The translations under genes and the position numbers were made by a program. Below the pieces are notes generated by a model. It saw only the letters and a list, made by a program, of their open reading frames with translations, had not been told where the DNA came from and did no database searches. 37,685 bases of DNA from Planctomycetota bacterium (GTDB lineage Bacteria > Planctomycetota > Phycisphaerae > Tepidisphaerales > Tepidisphaeraceae). The stretch is from assembly GCA_023417885.1 (NCBI GenBank), contig JAEZED010000180.1:1-37685 (forward strand). Direction: 5' to 3'. Below are positions 25,868-33,804 of this stretch, one piece after another (positions within the stretch are counted from its first letter, which is position 1; each line of letters starts with the position of its first letter).

Positions 25868-27433
25868 TCATGGCAGCGGTTTGCGCGACATCTCGCCGGG
25901 TCTCATCTCGAGGATCAGTCCGCCGCGCACCTCGACGCGCCGGGCGGTCTGTGCCACCTCCGTCGGCAGCGCCGCGAGCGCCTTCTCGGCCAGCGCCTGG
26001 CGATCCTGCGCTGTGTCGCCTCCGACCGCGAGCCAGATGCGCGGTGCGGATGTCGTTTCGGCAAGCTGCCCGACCTCCGGCGGAACGGGGTGGCTTCGGT
26101 ACCAGACAAGCGGCTCCGGCAGTCCCGGGTGATACACCGACAGGTGTTCCCGGAGGCTCAGCGTGGGGCTGATGATCGCATCCTTGGCCTCCACATTCTT
26201 CGACAGCCAGGCGCCCAGCGCGCGCAGGCGAGACTCGCGCCAGAAGTACTCGTGAACCGTCTCCCAGGTCCCGGCAAGCACGATCAGAGCGGCCAGCGCG
26301 ACACCCGTCACGCGCGCCGGCGCGGCGGGCAACGACGCGAACCATCCCAGCCCGACCCCCGCCCACACCAGCAGCGCCGGCGCGAGGTAGAGAGTGAGGC
26401 GCGACGCGCTGAACGGATACAAGCCTGCCGTCGCCGCGGCGATCGTGATCACCGTGCCGGCAGAGAGCGCCGCCAGCAGCAGGCGGTCGCGGCGCCACAG
26501 CCACCAGCCGCCCGCGGCGATGAAGACCAACAGCCCCAGGCCCAGCGGCGGGAGGTCGAATCGCAGCATCTCGGTAAACGTCTGCGCCACCTCCAGCGGC
26601 CAGCCCCACGGGCGTGACAGGTCCAGCATCGATTCCTTCCAGTAGCCGCTGAGAAATGGATCGCGCTGCCGCCGCGCCGTCACGAGGTAGACGAGGGCAG
26701 ACGATCCGATTCCCAGCGCCGCCCCAGGCACGAGCGCCGCGACGCGCGCCCAAGACAGCCTTGCGCGAATCGCGAGCCACGTGTCGATGGCCAGCAGCGA
26801 CAGGTAGAGCAGCCCCGCCGGGTAGGCGAAGCCGGCGAGCATTGCCGCGATCGCCCCCAGCAGCAGGTGATCGATCGCGAGCCGCGCTGAGCCGCGCGGC
26901 AGGCCCTCCCGGCGACGCGACAGCCACACCGCCGGCAACAGCGCGCCCGCCAGCATCTCCGGGCCGTACTGCTTCATCCTTGACGACTGGATCAGCGTGT
27001 TCGTCCCCACCGCCATCCCGGCCAGCGGCAGCGCGATCAACGCCCAGCGGGGCAGCCGAACGCGCCGCGCCGTCTCCAGCGCCAGCCACAGGCACGCGGG
27101 CAACGCCAGCAGGCTCGACAGGGCAGGCAGCAGCCTCAGCCGGCGCTCATCCGAGACGTCGGGCGGTCCGAGCGGGACGAGCCGATCAACCGCCAGCAGG
27201 AAGAGCGGCGGGGCGGCCTGGGTGCTCTCGCTGGCGTCCAGCCTGCCGGTGACGAGCCGCGGCGCGTCGTAGCGGGCGAGGTTGACGTAAAGGGCCAGTT
27301 CGTCGCTGTGCATCGCCGCCGGCTGCGCCCAGAAGGCGATGCGGAGGAGGACACCCGCGCCGAGCAGGAAGGCGACGAGGAGGATGCAAAGCAGTCTCGC
27401 TCGCCGGGGATTGTCAGGGGCGGCCAACCTCAC
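25868..27433 (-). CDS. GT-C fold glycosyltransferase (family 39/ArnT-like) membrane protein
   Basis: A 521-residue polytopic protein with about 11-12 hydrophobic segments. After the first helix (LLCILLVAFLLGAGVLLRIAF) comes the periplasmic Asp-Glu signature HSDELALYVNLARYD, the catalytic acid motif of GT39/ArnT-type enzymes that use polyprenyl-phosphate sugars. QSSRMKQYGPEMLAGALL is the usual second loop. The C-terminal 130 residues are a soluble extracytoplasmic domain. The likely role is transfer of a sugar to a lipid, glycan or protein outside the inner membrane; donor and acceptor are unknown. The start is GTG at 27433. It follows gyrB on the same strand but beyond a terminator. Confidence 0.82.
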   Translation of the reverse strand: MRLAAPDNPRRARLLCILLVAFLLGAGVLLRIAFWAQPAAMHSDELALYVNLARYDAPRLVTGRLDASESTQAAPPLFLLAVDRLVPLGPPDVSDERRLRLLPALSSLLALPACLWLALETARRVRLPRWALIALPLAGMAVGTNTLIQSSRMKQYGPEMLAGALLPAVWLSRRREGLPRGSARLAIDHLLLGAIAAMLAGFAYPAGLLYLSLLAIDTWLAIRARLSWARVAALVPGAALGIGSSALVYLVTARRQRDPFLSGYWKESMLDLSRPWGWPLEVAQTFTEMLRFDLPPLGLGLLVFIAAGGWWLWRRDRLLLAALSAGTVITIAAATAGLYPFSASRLTLYLAPALLVWAGVGLGWFASLPAAPARVTGVALAALIVLAGTWETVHEYFWRESRLRALGAWLSKNVEAKDAIISPTLSLREHLSVYHPGLPEPLVWYRSHPVPPEVGQLAETTSAPRIWLAVGGDTAQDRQALAEKALAALPTEVAQTARRVEVRGGLILEMRPGEMSRKPLP

Positions 27434-27452
27434 GCGGCGGGACGATAACGCA

Positions 27453-27481
27453 CGAGGCTCCCCGGAGACCAGGGAGCCTCG
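27453..27481 (-). terminator. Terminator after gyrB
   Basis: CGAGGCTCCC (27453-27462) and GGGAGCCTCG (27472-27481) form a perfect 10-bp stem with a nine-base loop. It lies 24 bases beyond the gyrB stop on the minus strand. An outer AACGCA/TGCGTT pairing can extend it. The T tail is weak, so the element may stabilise the 3' end without acting alone. Confidence 0.6.
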
Positions 27482-27505
27482 GCATCTTTGCGTTCGGACA
27501 CTGGA

Positions 27506-30085
27506 TCAGACGTCCAGGTTCTTCACCTCGAGGGCGTGCTCCTCGATGTACTGACGGCGCTGCTCGACGTCGTCGCCCATGAGGATGGAGAAGAGGCGTT
27601 CGGCCTCCTCCGCCTGTTCGAGCGTCACCCGCAGCAGGCGGCGGCGCGACGGGTCGAGCGTGGTCTCCCACAGCTCGTCATAGTTCATCTCGCCCAGGCC
27701 CTTGAATCGCTTGATCTCCAGGCCTTGCTTGGCGAGCTCGAAGAGCCTGGGAAGCAACCCGGCGACGCCGGCCACCTCGTGGGTCTTGTCGTCGCGCCCG
27801 AAGGCGTAGCGCGTTGAGAGCAACTCGCCGCTGACGCTTTCCTCCTGCGTGAGGAAGTAGTCGTCGATCCGGATGCCGCGGCGATCCAGCTCCTCGACGA
27901 TCCGGGCGAGTTCCTTCACCTCGTGCAGCTCGTCGTTGCGCTGCAACTCCCGCCCGGCCGCGGGCGCGCCGTTGCCCTGCACCGCCGCCATCTCCTCGTC
28001 GCTGACGACGACATTGTTCTTCTCGAGCCACGCGTCGCGCGCCGCGGCGTCGGCGAAGAAGCGCTCCTCCTCGTCGACGACGACGCGGACAGCCGGGAGC
28101 CGCCCGCCGTGGTGCTCGCGCTGGGCGAGGAAGTCGGCGAAGTCGATTCCGCGGCGCTGGAGGATGTCGACGATCGCCTGGAGGCGGGCCAGCAGGTCGA
28201 CGATGGCGCGCAGGTCCTCACCCTCGTGGCGCATCACCTCGTTGCCGTCGTCGTCGCGCACGAGCAGGGCGGTGCCGTCGAGGCCCAGGTCCACCATGAT
28301 CTGCCGCATGCGGCTCTCGTTGAGCACGTACTCCGGGTTCTTGCGCCGCTTGGTCTTCACCTGGTAGAGCGGCGGCTGCGCGACGTAGACACGCCCGTCC
28401 TTGATCAGCTCCGGCATGTGCCGGAAGAGGAAGGTGAGCAGCAGGGTGCGGATGTGGCTGCCGTCCACGTCGGCGTCGGTCATGATGATGAGCTTGCCGT
28501 ACCGCCGGCGGGCGGGGTCGTAATCGTCGCGCAGACCCGTGCCGATGGCGCTGATGATCGTGCGGATCTCGTTGTGCCCGAGCATCTTCACGATCGTCGC
28601 CTTCTCGACGTTCAGCAGCTTGCCGCGCAGCGCCAGGATCGCCTGGATGTTGCTGTCGCGGCCCTGCTTGGCGCTGCCGCCGGCCGAGTCGCCCTCGCCC
28701 AGGAACAGCTCCGTCTCCTCATTGCTCTTGCTGCGGCAGTCGGCCAGCTTCCCGGGAAGGCTGTTCCCTTCCAGCGCGTTCTTCCGGCGCGTCAGCTCGC
28801 GCGCCTTTCGGGCCGCCTCGCGCGCCTCGGCCGCCTGGACGCCCTTCTCGAAGATCGACTTGGCGACTTTGGGATTCTCCTCGAAGAAGCGGCCCAGGTG
28901 GTCGTTCACGACGCTGGCTGCGAAGCCCTCCATCTCGCCGTTGCCCAGCTTCGTCTTCGTCTGGCCCTCGAACTGCGGGTTGGGCACCTTGACGCTGATG
29001 ACGGCAGTGAGCCCCTCGCGCACGTCGTCGCCGCTGGGCGTGACGTTCTTCACGAGGCCGGCCTGCTTGGCGTAGCGGTTGATGGTGCCGGTGAGTGCGG
29101 TCTTGAGGCCCGAGAGGTGCGTGCCGCCCTCGATGGTGTTGATGTTGTTGGCGAAACTGGCGATGTTCTCCGCGTAGCCGTCGGCCCACTGGAGCGCCAC
29201 CTCGACGATGTTGCCGGTGGCGGGGTCCTCCTTGAAGAAGTGGATGACCGGTGTGATCGTGCTCTTGCCATCGTTGAGGTACTGGACGTACTCGACGATG
29301 CCGTTGTCGTACTTGAAGTCGTCGCGCCGGTTGTTGCCGTCGGCGTCCTTCTCCAACTCCGTCTCGAGCGAGATGTGCAGCCCGCTGTTCAGGTAGGCCA
29401 GCTCGCGGAACCGCTTGGTCAGCGTCTCGTAGCTGAACTTCGTGTCGGGGAAGATCTGCGGGTCGGCCTTGAAGGTGACCTTCGTTCCCGACTTCTCGCG
29501 CCGGCCGATCTCCTTCAGCTCGCTGCTCTTGATCCCGCGCTCGAACTCCATGTGGTACACCTTCCCCCCGCGGCTGACCTCCACCTCCAGCCACTCGGAA
29601 AGCGCATTGACCACGCTGGCGCCCACGCCGTGCAGCCCGCCGCTGGTCTTGTAGGCGCCAGCGCCGCTCTCATTTTCGAACTTTCCGCCAGCGCCGAGCT
29701 TGGCGAAGACGACCTCGACCGTGGGAATGCCCTCGGTCGGGTGAATGCCGACGGGGATCCCGCGGCCGTCGTCCGTGACGCTGACGCTGCCGTCGGCGTT
29801 GAGCTTCACGAGGATGTGCTCGCAGTAGCCGGCGGAGGCTTCGTCGATCGAATTGTCGGCGATCTCGTAGATGAGGTGGTGCAGCCCGCGAGTGGTGGTG
29901 TCACCGATATACATCCCGGGACGCTTGCGAACGTGCTCCACGCCCTCGAGGACCTTGATCTGGTCCTCGCCGTAAGCGGCGTCGGCGAGCCGGCGATGCG
30001 GTTTTGGCATCGCCGCGGCGGCGGCCGCGGCGGGGACTTGCGGATCGGGAACGGACGGCTTCTCGGGCTTGGTGGTATCTTCCAT
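27506..30085 (-). CDS. gyrB: DNA gyrase subunit B
   Basis: The ATPase subunit of DNA gyrase, which introduces negative supercoils. The GHKL domain shows YEIADNSIDEASAG, DDGRGIPVGIHP and GGLHGVGASVVNALSE. The Toprim domain shows LGEGDSAGGSAKQGRD and IIMTDADVDGSHIRTLLLTF, and the C-terminal motif is KRFKGLGEMNYDELWETTLD. At 859 residues it is longer than E. coli GyrB (804). It has the large insertion between Toprim and the tail, about residues 590-785, that is known in proteobacterial-type GyrB, plus a Pro/Ala-rich N-terminal extension of about 38 residues before DQIKVLEGVEHVRKRPGMY. ATG 30085 lacks a Shine-Dalgarno; an ATG at 30010 would remove much of the extension. It is divergent from the PTPS-like gene. 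Confidence 0.97.
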   Translation of the reverse strand: MEDTTKPEKPSVPDPQVPAAAAAAAMPKPHRRLADAAYGEDQIKVLEGVEHVRKRPGMYIGDTTTRGLHHLIYEIADNSIDEASAGYCEHILVKLNADGSVSVTDDGRGIPVGIHPTEGIPTVEVVFAKLGAGGKFENESGAGAYKTSGGLHGVGASVVNALSEWLEVEVSRGGKVYHMEFERGIKSSELKEIGRREKSGTKVTFKADPQIFPDTKFSYETLTKRFRELAYLNSGLHISLETELEKDADGNNRRDDFKYDNGIVEYVQYLNDGKSTITPVIHFFKEDPATGNIVEVALQWADGYAENIASFANNINTIEGGTHLSGLKTALTGTINRYAKQAGLVKNVTPSGDDVREGLTAVISVKVPNPQFEGQTKTKLGNGEMEGFAASVVNDHLGRFFEENPKVAKSIFEKGVQAAEAREAARKARELTRRKNALEGNSLPGKLADCRSKSNEETELFLGEGDSAGGSAKQGRDSNIQAILALRGKLLNVEKATIVKMLGHNEIRTIISAIGTGLRDDYDPARRRYGKLIIMTDADVDGSHIRTLLLTFLFRHMPELIKDGRVYVAQPPLYQVKTKRRKNPEYVLNESRMRQIMVDLGLDGTALLVRDDDGNEVMRHEGEDLRAIVDLLARLQAIVDILQRRGIDFADFLAQREHHGGRLPAVRVVVDEEERFFADAAARDAWLEKNNVVVSDEEMAAVQGNGAPAAGRELQRNDELHEVKELARIVEELDRRGIRIDDYFLTQEESVSGELLSTRYAFGRDDKTHEVAGVAGLLPRLFELAKQGLEIKRFKGLGEMNYDELWETTLDPSRRRLLRVTLEQAEEAERLFSILMGDDVEQRRQYIEEHALEVKNLDV

Positions 30086-30097
30086 CGTGTACAGTTA

Positions 30098-30103
30098 ATA
30101 ATA
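30098..30103 (-). promoter_or_regulatory. Possible -10 element of gyrB
   Basis: On the minus strand TATTAT at 30103-30098 stands in an AT-rich patch 12 bases before the annotated gyrB ATG. If used, the transcript would be nearly leaderless for ATG 30085, or would give an 80-base leader for ATG 30010. No clear -35 is found at 16-18 bases. Confidence 0.3.
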
Positions 30104-30261
30104 GGTCTCTATAGCCCGAAACGCCACCCTGTGACCGCTTGTGCACCACTCCGCGAGCGCGGCCGTAACTGCCGACGAAATACGCAATTACAGTCAGTGG
30201 CGGCGGTGGAGAGCGGCATGGCCTTCCCGGCCCAAAAAGAGACCCCTTGCCGCCCGCTAGG

Positions 30262-31086
30262 ATGGCCAGACGAATGTTCCGCCTCAGCCGTGATGTCCGA
30301 TTTGCCGTCGACCTCTCCGCGACCTCCGCGCGGGGAGCCGATGGGCGCAACGGATATGCCGGGAAACCGCCCGTCACCGGTATCGGGCAGTGCTACTACC
30401 GGCTGACCGTCACCGTCGCCGGTACCCCCGACCCCGCCACGGGATATCTCGTCAACATCAAGTCGATCGACGAGGCCGTCCGCGACCGGGCGATTCCGAT
30501 CGTGAAGGATTACGCCCGATCCGCGGCACATCGGGGGGGTGGCGGGCTGATTCTGGCCTGCCACCGGGTGCTGGCCGACGCGTTCCTGCCGCACCGGGTT
30601 GAGGCGCTCCAACTGCATCTCTCCCCCTTCACGTGCCTGGCGACGAGAGCCGACCTCCTTGCCGATCCCGCTCCCATGGTTCTGCTCCACCACAGCTTCG
30701 AGTTCGCGGCCAGCCATCGCCTGCACAATCCCGACTTCTCCGATGAGGAAAACCGGGCAGTTTTTGGCAAATGCAACAACCCGCACGGGCATGGCCATAA
30801 CTACGTCCTGCGCGTCACGCTCCGCGGGCGGCCCGGGGAGGATGGCGTGATCATGCCGATCGACGCGCTCGAGCAGATCGTGGACGAGGTGGTGATCGAG
30901 CCGTTCGACCACCGGCACCTGAACCTGGAAGTGCCGGAGTTCACCACGCTGAACCCGAGCGTCGAGAACATCGCCCGGGTGGTGTTTGACCGTCTCCGTG
31001 GCCCGGTCGAGGCGGCGGGGGGCCTGCTGGATGCCGTCACGGTCTGGGAGACGCCCAAGACCTGGTGCGAGTACAGGGGCGACTGA
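30262..31086 (+). CDS. Tandem 6-pyruvoyl-tetrahydropterin synthase / QueD-family protein
   Basis: The C-terminal half (about 142-274) is a complete PTPS/6-carboxy-tetrahydropterin synthase domain. Zinc ligands are His152 (ASHRLHNP) and His177/His179 (HGHGHNY), with catalytic-type Cys171, FDHRHLN, NPSVENIA and the pterin-binding Glu in VWETPKTWCEY. The N-terminal half (1-135) repeats the fold: MFRLSRDVRFAVDL, CYYRLTVTVAG and GYLVNIKSIDEAV align with the C-terminal FEFAASHRL, HNYVLRVTLRG and GVIMPIDALEQIV, but it has lost the zinc histidines. The family acts in queuosine or tetrahydropterin synthesis. ATG 30262 is used; an upstream TTG and a downstream ATG at 30274 are alternatives. No other queuosine gene is nearby. 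Confidence 0.85.
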   Translation: MARRMFRLSRDVRFAVDLSATSARGADGRNGYAGKPPVTGIGQCYYRLTVTVAGTPDPATGYLVNIKSIDEAVRDRAIPIVKDYARSAAHRGGGGLILACHRVLADAFLPHRVEALQLHLSPFTCLATRADLLADPAPMVLLHHSFEFAASHRLHNPDFSDEENRAVFGKCNNPHGHGHNYVLRVTLRGRPGEDGVIMPIDALEQIVDEVVIEPFDHRHLNLEVPEFTTLNPSVENIARVVFDRLRGPVEAAGGLLDAVTVWETPKTWCEYRGD

Positions 31087-31193
31087 CAGGGAACGTATCG
31101 ACGCAGGAAGATGCAACGATTCCCCTCGGCAGGGGAGCAAACGGGCGATTTCGTTTGCGTGCCCCCCTCGGGGCCGGTACGCTTGGGGCGGCA

Positions 31194-32150
31194 ATGTCCA
31201 CCCTGGACTCCCATCTCTCGGATGCCGCCAAGGACGGGCCTGCGCAGTCTGTTGAGCCCAATGCCGTACTGAGTTCAACGATTCCCGCGCTCGATTACGG
31301 CCGGGGGCGACAGCCTTCGCGCCTGCGGCTTCGGCACGCAGCCATCGCGGCGCTCCTGCTTGCCTGTGTCATGGGCTCGTGGGTGCTGGGGCGCTCCGCG
31401 CGCCAGCGCACCCAGGACCTGCTCTACCAGCGACAGGCGGCGAGGCACGTCGATTCGGCCAGCACCGTCGTCTACGAGTCCGACCCGCGGATCGCGCAGG
31501 CGCTCATCGACGCCGGCACGCATGTCTCCCTCTCCGAGACCGAGCCCGCCCCCGCGGTGCTCCGGGATCCGGAGGCCCTGCGTGTGCTTCGCTCCGCCAC
31601 GGGCGGAAGCTCGCTCGAGACCGTCGGCGCCCTGGTGTTCCTGCACGAGCTGGTCACCCCCAGCGGCGCGCGGCGCATCGTCGCGGTTCAGTTCCTGCCG
31701 CACTACCTCGATGGCCGTGCCCTCCCCGGCACGGGCCTCGTCGCCCACATCTTCGAGCCCGGCGGGTTCATCAGCGAGCCGCGCCACGTCGGCCGTTCGC
31801 ACGCGCGGCTGCTGCTCCCGAAGGAGACCGAGCCCACGCTCCAGGCGCCGCTCCCGCCGATCGACCCGATGATGGCGAGCAACTCGTCGGCCGCCTGCGT
31901 CGGGCTCACCTCGCCCGTCCTGCGCGAGGCGTTCGATCCGTGGGGCGACATGGAGACGCTCCGCTGGTACGCCGGCCAGCCCGACGACCTCGACCCCACC
32001 CACTTCACGATCGACTACGAGATCGCCGGTGTCCGGGGCACGGTGGACGGCTACCTCTCCGACGACGGCCGCCATGTCCGGATGCAACCGCGGCAGGCGC
32101 GCACGACCTCGGCCGAGCACAGCGTCACGCAGATCCGCGATCACCACTGA
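31194..32150 (+). CDS. Unknown membrane-anchored protein
   Basis: A 318-residue protein. A 45-residue cytoplasmic N-terminus ends in basic RLRLRHA, followed by a single helix (AIAALLLACVMGSWVLG) at about 48-65. The remainder is presumably extracytoplasmic, with a repeated acidic motif VVYESDP, LVFLHELVTPSGARRIVAVQ, and FTIDYEIAGVRGTVDGYL near the end. No catalytic motif or family is recognised. ATG 31194 is preferred over an in-frame GTG at 31065 that overlaps the PTPS-like gene; the 107-bp gap before it carries two hairpins (CCCC/GGGG at 31122-31135 and GCAAACG/CGTTTGC at 31137-31158) but no T run. It could be the second gene of the PTPS transcript. Confidence 0.65.
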   Translation: MSTLDSHLSDAAKDGPAQSVEPNAVLSSTIPALDYGRGRQPSRLRLRHAAIAALLLACVMGSWVLGRSARQRTQDLLYQRQAARHVDSASTVVYESDPRIAQALIDAGTHVSLSETEPAPAVLRDPEALRVLRSATGGSSLETVGALVFLHELVTPSGARRIVAVQFLPHYLDGRALPGTGLVAHIFEPGGFISEPRHVGRSHARLLLPKETEPTLQAPLPPIDPMMASNSSAACVGLTSPVLREAFDPWGDMETLRWYAGQPDDLDPTHFTIDYEIAGVRGTVDGYLSDDGRHVRMQPRQARTTSAEHSVTQIRDHH

Positions 32151-32165
32151 TCACTCGTCCGTCGA

Positions 32166-32909
32166 CTACTCCAGGTTCCACGCCTTCTCGATGGCCGCCA
32201 GGCCCTCGGGGTCGTGCGCTTCCAGGTGCGGCCGCGTGTACGGGTGGAAGTCGTTGAGTGCGAAGTAGGCCTCGGAGAGTTCGGCGAAGTACTCCTGCAC
32301 GTTGGTCATCGCGTAGGCCCGTTCCGGCGCGCGGTTGCGCGTGTGGGGCGTCGATTCATAACGTCCGTCTGCCTTCGCCTTCTCATACGCCGCCACGACC
32401 TCCGGCGGGAAGTGGTCGCGGATGCGCCAGTGATACGCGTGCGCGAACTCGTGCAGCAGCATGTAGGGCTGCGTGCGGCGCCAGTCGATGAAGTCCTGCG
32501 CGCCGGCGATCTCGATGCAGCCGACCTTCTCCTCGAGATAGCCGTGCTCGCGCAGCCATCCGGTGGACCAGTGGACACCCATGCCGCGCCCGTTGACCGC
32601 CTCCGGCCCCCCGTGCTCGACCCAGATCACGATATCCGACAGCCGCTCCAGCGCCCGGGCGGGAAACAGGTGATCGATCTCGTCGAGATCCGCCTCCAGG
32701 TGCAGGCGAACTCGGTCCGCCAGTGCGGGGTCGCGCTCGAGCAACTCGCGATTGAACCGCACCTCGTAGCGCCCGATGCGCTCGGCGACGTAGTGCTCGG
32801 CCCGCTCGGCGCGCACCGGCTTCGGCTCCGCGGGCGGATCGGCGGGAAGGGCGTGCGGCCCGACGACGGTGACAAGTAGCAACAGCAGTTGCGCCGGCAT
32901 GTTGAGCAT
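32166..32909 (-). CDS. Putative secreted zinc metallopeptidase (HExxH gluzincin)
   Basis: A 247-residue protein with a hydrophobic signal segment at about 5-18 (PAQLLLLLVTVVG) and then a Pro/Glu-rich linker. The zinc site is HEFAH at 153-157 (MLLHEFAHAYHWR), and a second acidic helix NVQEYFAELSEAYF at 203-216 supplies the likely third ligand Glu (206 or 210). This HEFxH plus EYFAE layout recalls the lethal-factor-like and related gluzincin families, but I cannot assign one. It should act in the periplasm or outside. The ATG at 32909 lacks a Shine-Dalgarno. It converges on the unknown gene before it, 15 bp away, and follows a DUF4383 gene by 40 bp on the same strand. Confidence 0.72.
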   Translation of the reverse strand: MLNMPAQLLLLLVTVVGPHALPADPPAEPKPVRAERAEHYVAERIGRYEVRFNRELLERDPALADRVRLHLEADLDEIDHLFPARALERLSDIVIWVEHGGPEAVNGRGMGVHWSTGWLREHGYLEEKVGCIEIAGAQDFIDWRRTQPYMLLHEFAHAYHWRIRDHFPPEVVAAYEKAKADGRYESTPHTRNRAPERAYAMTNVQEYFAELSEAYFALNDFHPYTRPHLEAHDPEGLAAIEKAWNLE

Positions 32910-32949
32910 TGACGCATGCTACACACAAACTCGCATGCGCTCACGCCCA

Positions 32950-33402
32950 TCACGGCGCGACGGCAGGCCGGTCGGTCGTGCCGATCGGCTCCTCGCGCAC
33001 CGGCGTCCAACCGAAGATCGCGGCGACGATCGCCAGCAGGAAGTGGAGCCAGACGTCGTTGCCGTGAAGCGGGACGAGGCCAAAGAGGGTGTCGAGCCCG
33101 GGAATCAGGCCGAAGATGCCCAGCAGCGCGTAGATCACCGCAACGCCGCGGGCGTACATCCGGCTGGCGCCGTAGGCGCGGAACGCCGCAAGGCCCCAGA
33201 TGCCGAACAGCAGGTGCACGATGTTGTGCAGCACGTTGACGTGGAAGAGGCCGAAGAGGTAGCCGTGACCGGGGCCCTCGACAGCCAGCTCCGGTGCTCC
33301 CTCGTACATGTGCGTCGTCCCCGGGACGAAGCCAAGGATGCCGACAAGCAGGAAGACGATCCCGTATAGCAGCGCAAAGTAGCGAACGGCAGACGGTGTC
33401 AT
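32950..33402 (-). CDS. DUF4383 family membrane protein
   Basis: A 150-residue protein with four hydrophobic helices. Family features are YFALLYGIVFLLVGILGFVP at the N-terminus, FHVNVLHNIVHLLFGIWGLA in the middle, and GLVPLHGNDVWLHFLLAIV near the C-terminus. DUF4383 proteins are small polytopic membrane proteins without a known role, common in actinobacteria, planctomycetes and proteobacteria. The ATG at 33402 has GGGAG five bases upstream. It could be co-transcribed with the peptidase gene that follows. The 402-bp region before it holds no well-supported gene. Confidence 0.88.
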   Translation of the reverse strand: MTPSAVRYFALLYGIVFLLVGILGFVPGTTHMYEGAPELAVEGPGHGYLFGLFHVNVLHNIVHLLFGIWGLAAFRAYGASRMYARGVAVIYALLGIFGLIPGLDTLFGLVPLHGNDVWLHFLLAIVAAIFGWTPVREEPIGTTDRPAVAP

Positions 33403-33804
33403 GGCGGCTCCCGGAAGTTGATGAAACGCCCATTCTCACGTGCCCGCCGGCTCGTCCGGAATGCCCAATACCTCCCGGAAAGCGGTCGTTCGGAAGGACG
33501 TCGTCGAGCTGGCCCCGGCGAACGGTCGTCCCCGCCGCGAGGCCGTGGAGGGAGCGACCCACCGTCGCCGTCGCCCGCCAGGGCGGTCGCGCCGCAATGA
33601 CGCTCGCGAGGTCGAGAGCGAGCGGCTCATGTCCGAGATCGAACGACTCAGCCTCGAGATCGAACGGCTCAGCCTCGAGATCGGCTCAGCCTCGAGGGCG
33701 AACGCCTCGCGCTCACCGGAATGGGACCTCGTCGCGACGGTGATCGACCGCCTCCCTCCCTCGCGCTGCGCAAACACCGCTATTCACGGACCGATCGGTT
33801 ATCG
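33403..33804. other. 402-bp region without a supported gene
   Basis: Overlapping frames are open on both strands: plus from GTG 33440 to 33895, and minus from 33777 to 33436. Both have compositions dominated by Arg/Ser/Ala, have no recognisable domain and contain the heptad-phased repeat annotated separately. The plus frame would run 91 bp antisense into the end of the amidase gene. I treat neither as real, though a short plus-strand coiled-coil protein cannot be excluded. Confidence 0.5.
33635..33693. repeat. 21-bp tandem repeat, 2.8 copies
   Basis: The unit GAGATCGAACGACTCAGCCTC occurs at 33635-33655, again with one change at 33656-33676, and as a 17-base copy lacking four bases at 33677-33693. 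The 21-base period equals one coiled-coil heptad, and in the plus frame it encodes EIERLSL repeated. It lies in the gap between the DUF4383 and amidase genes. Confidence 0.9.

Noticed and set aside
27923..30406. 827-codon open frame antisense to gyrB
   Set aside because: It is a GC-driven shadow rich in Val/Ala/Leu/Asp; gyrB is unmistakable on the other strand.
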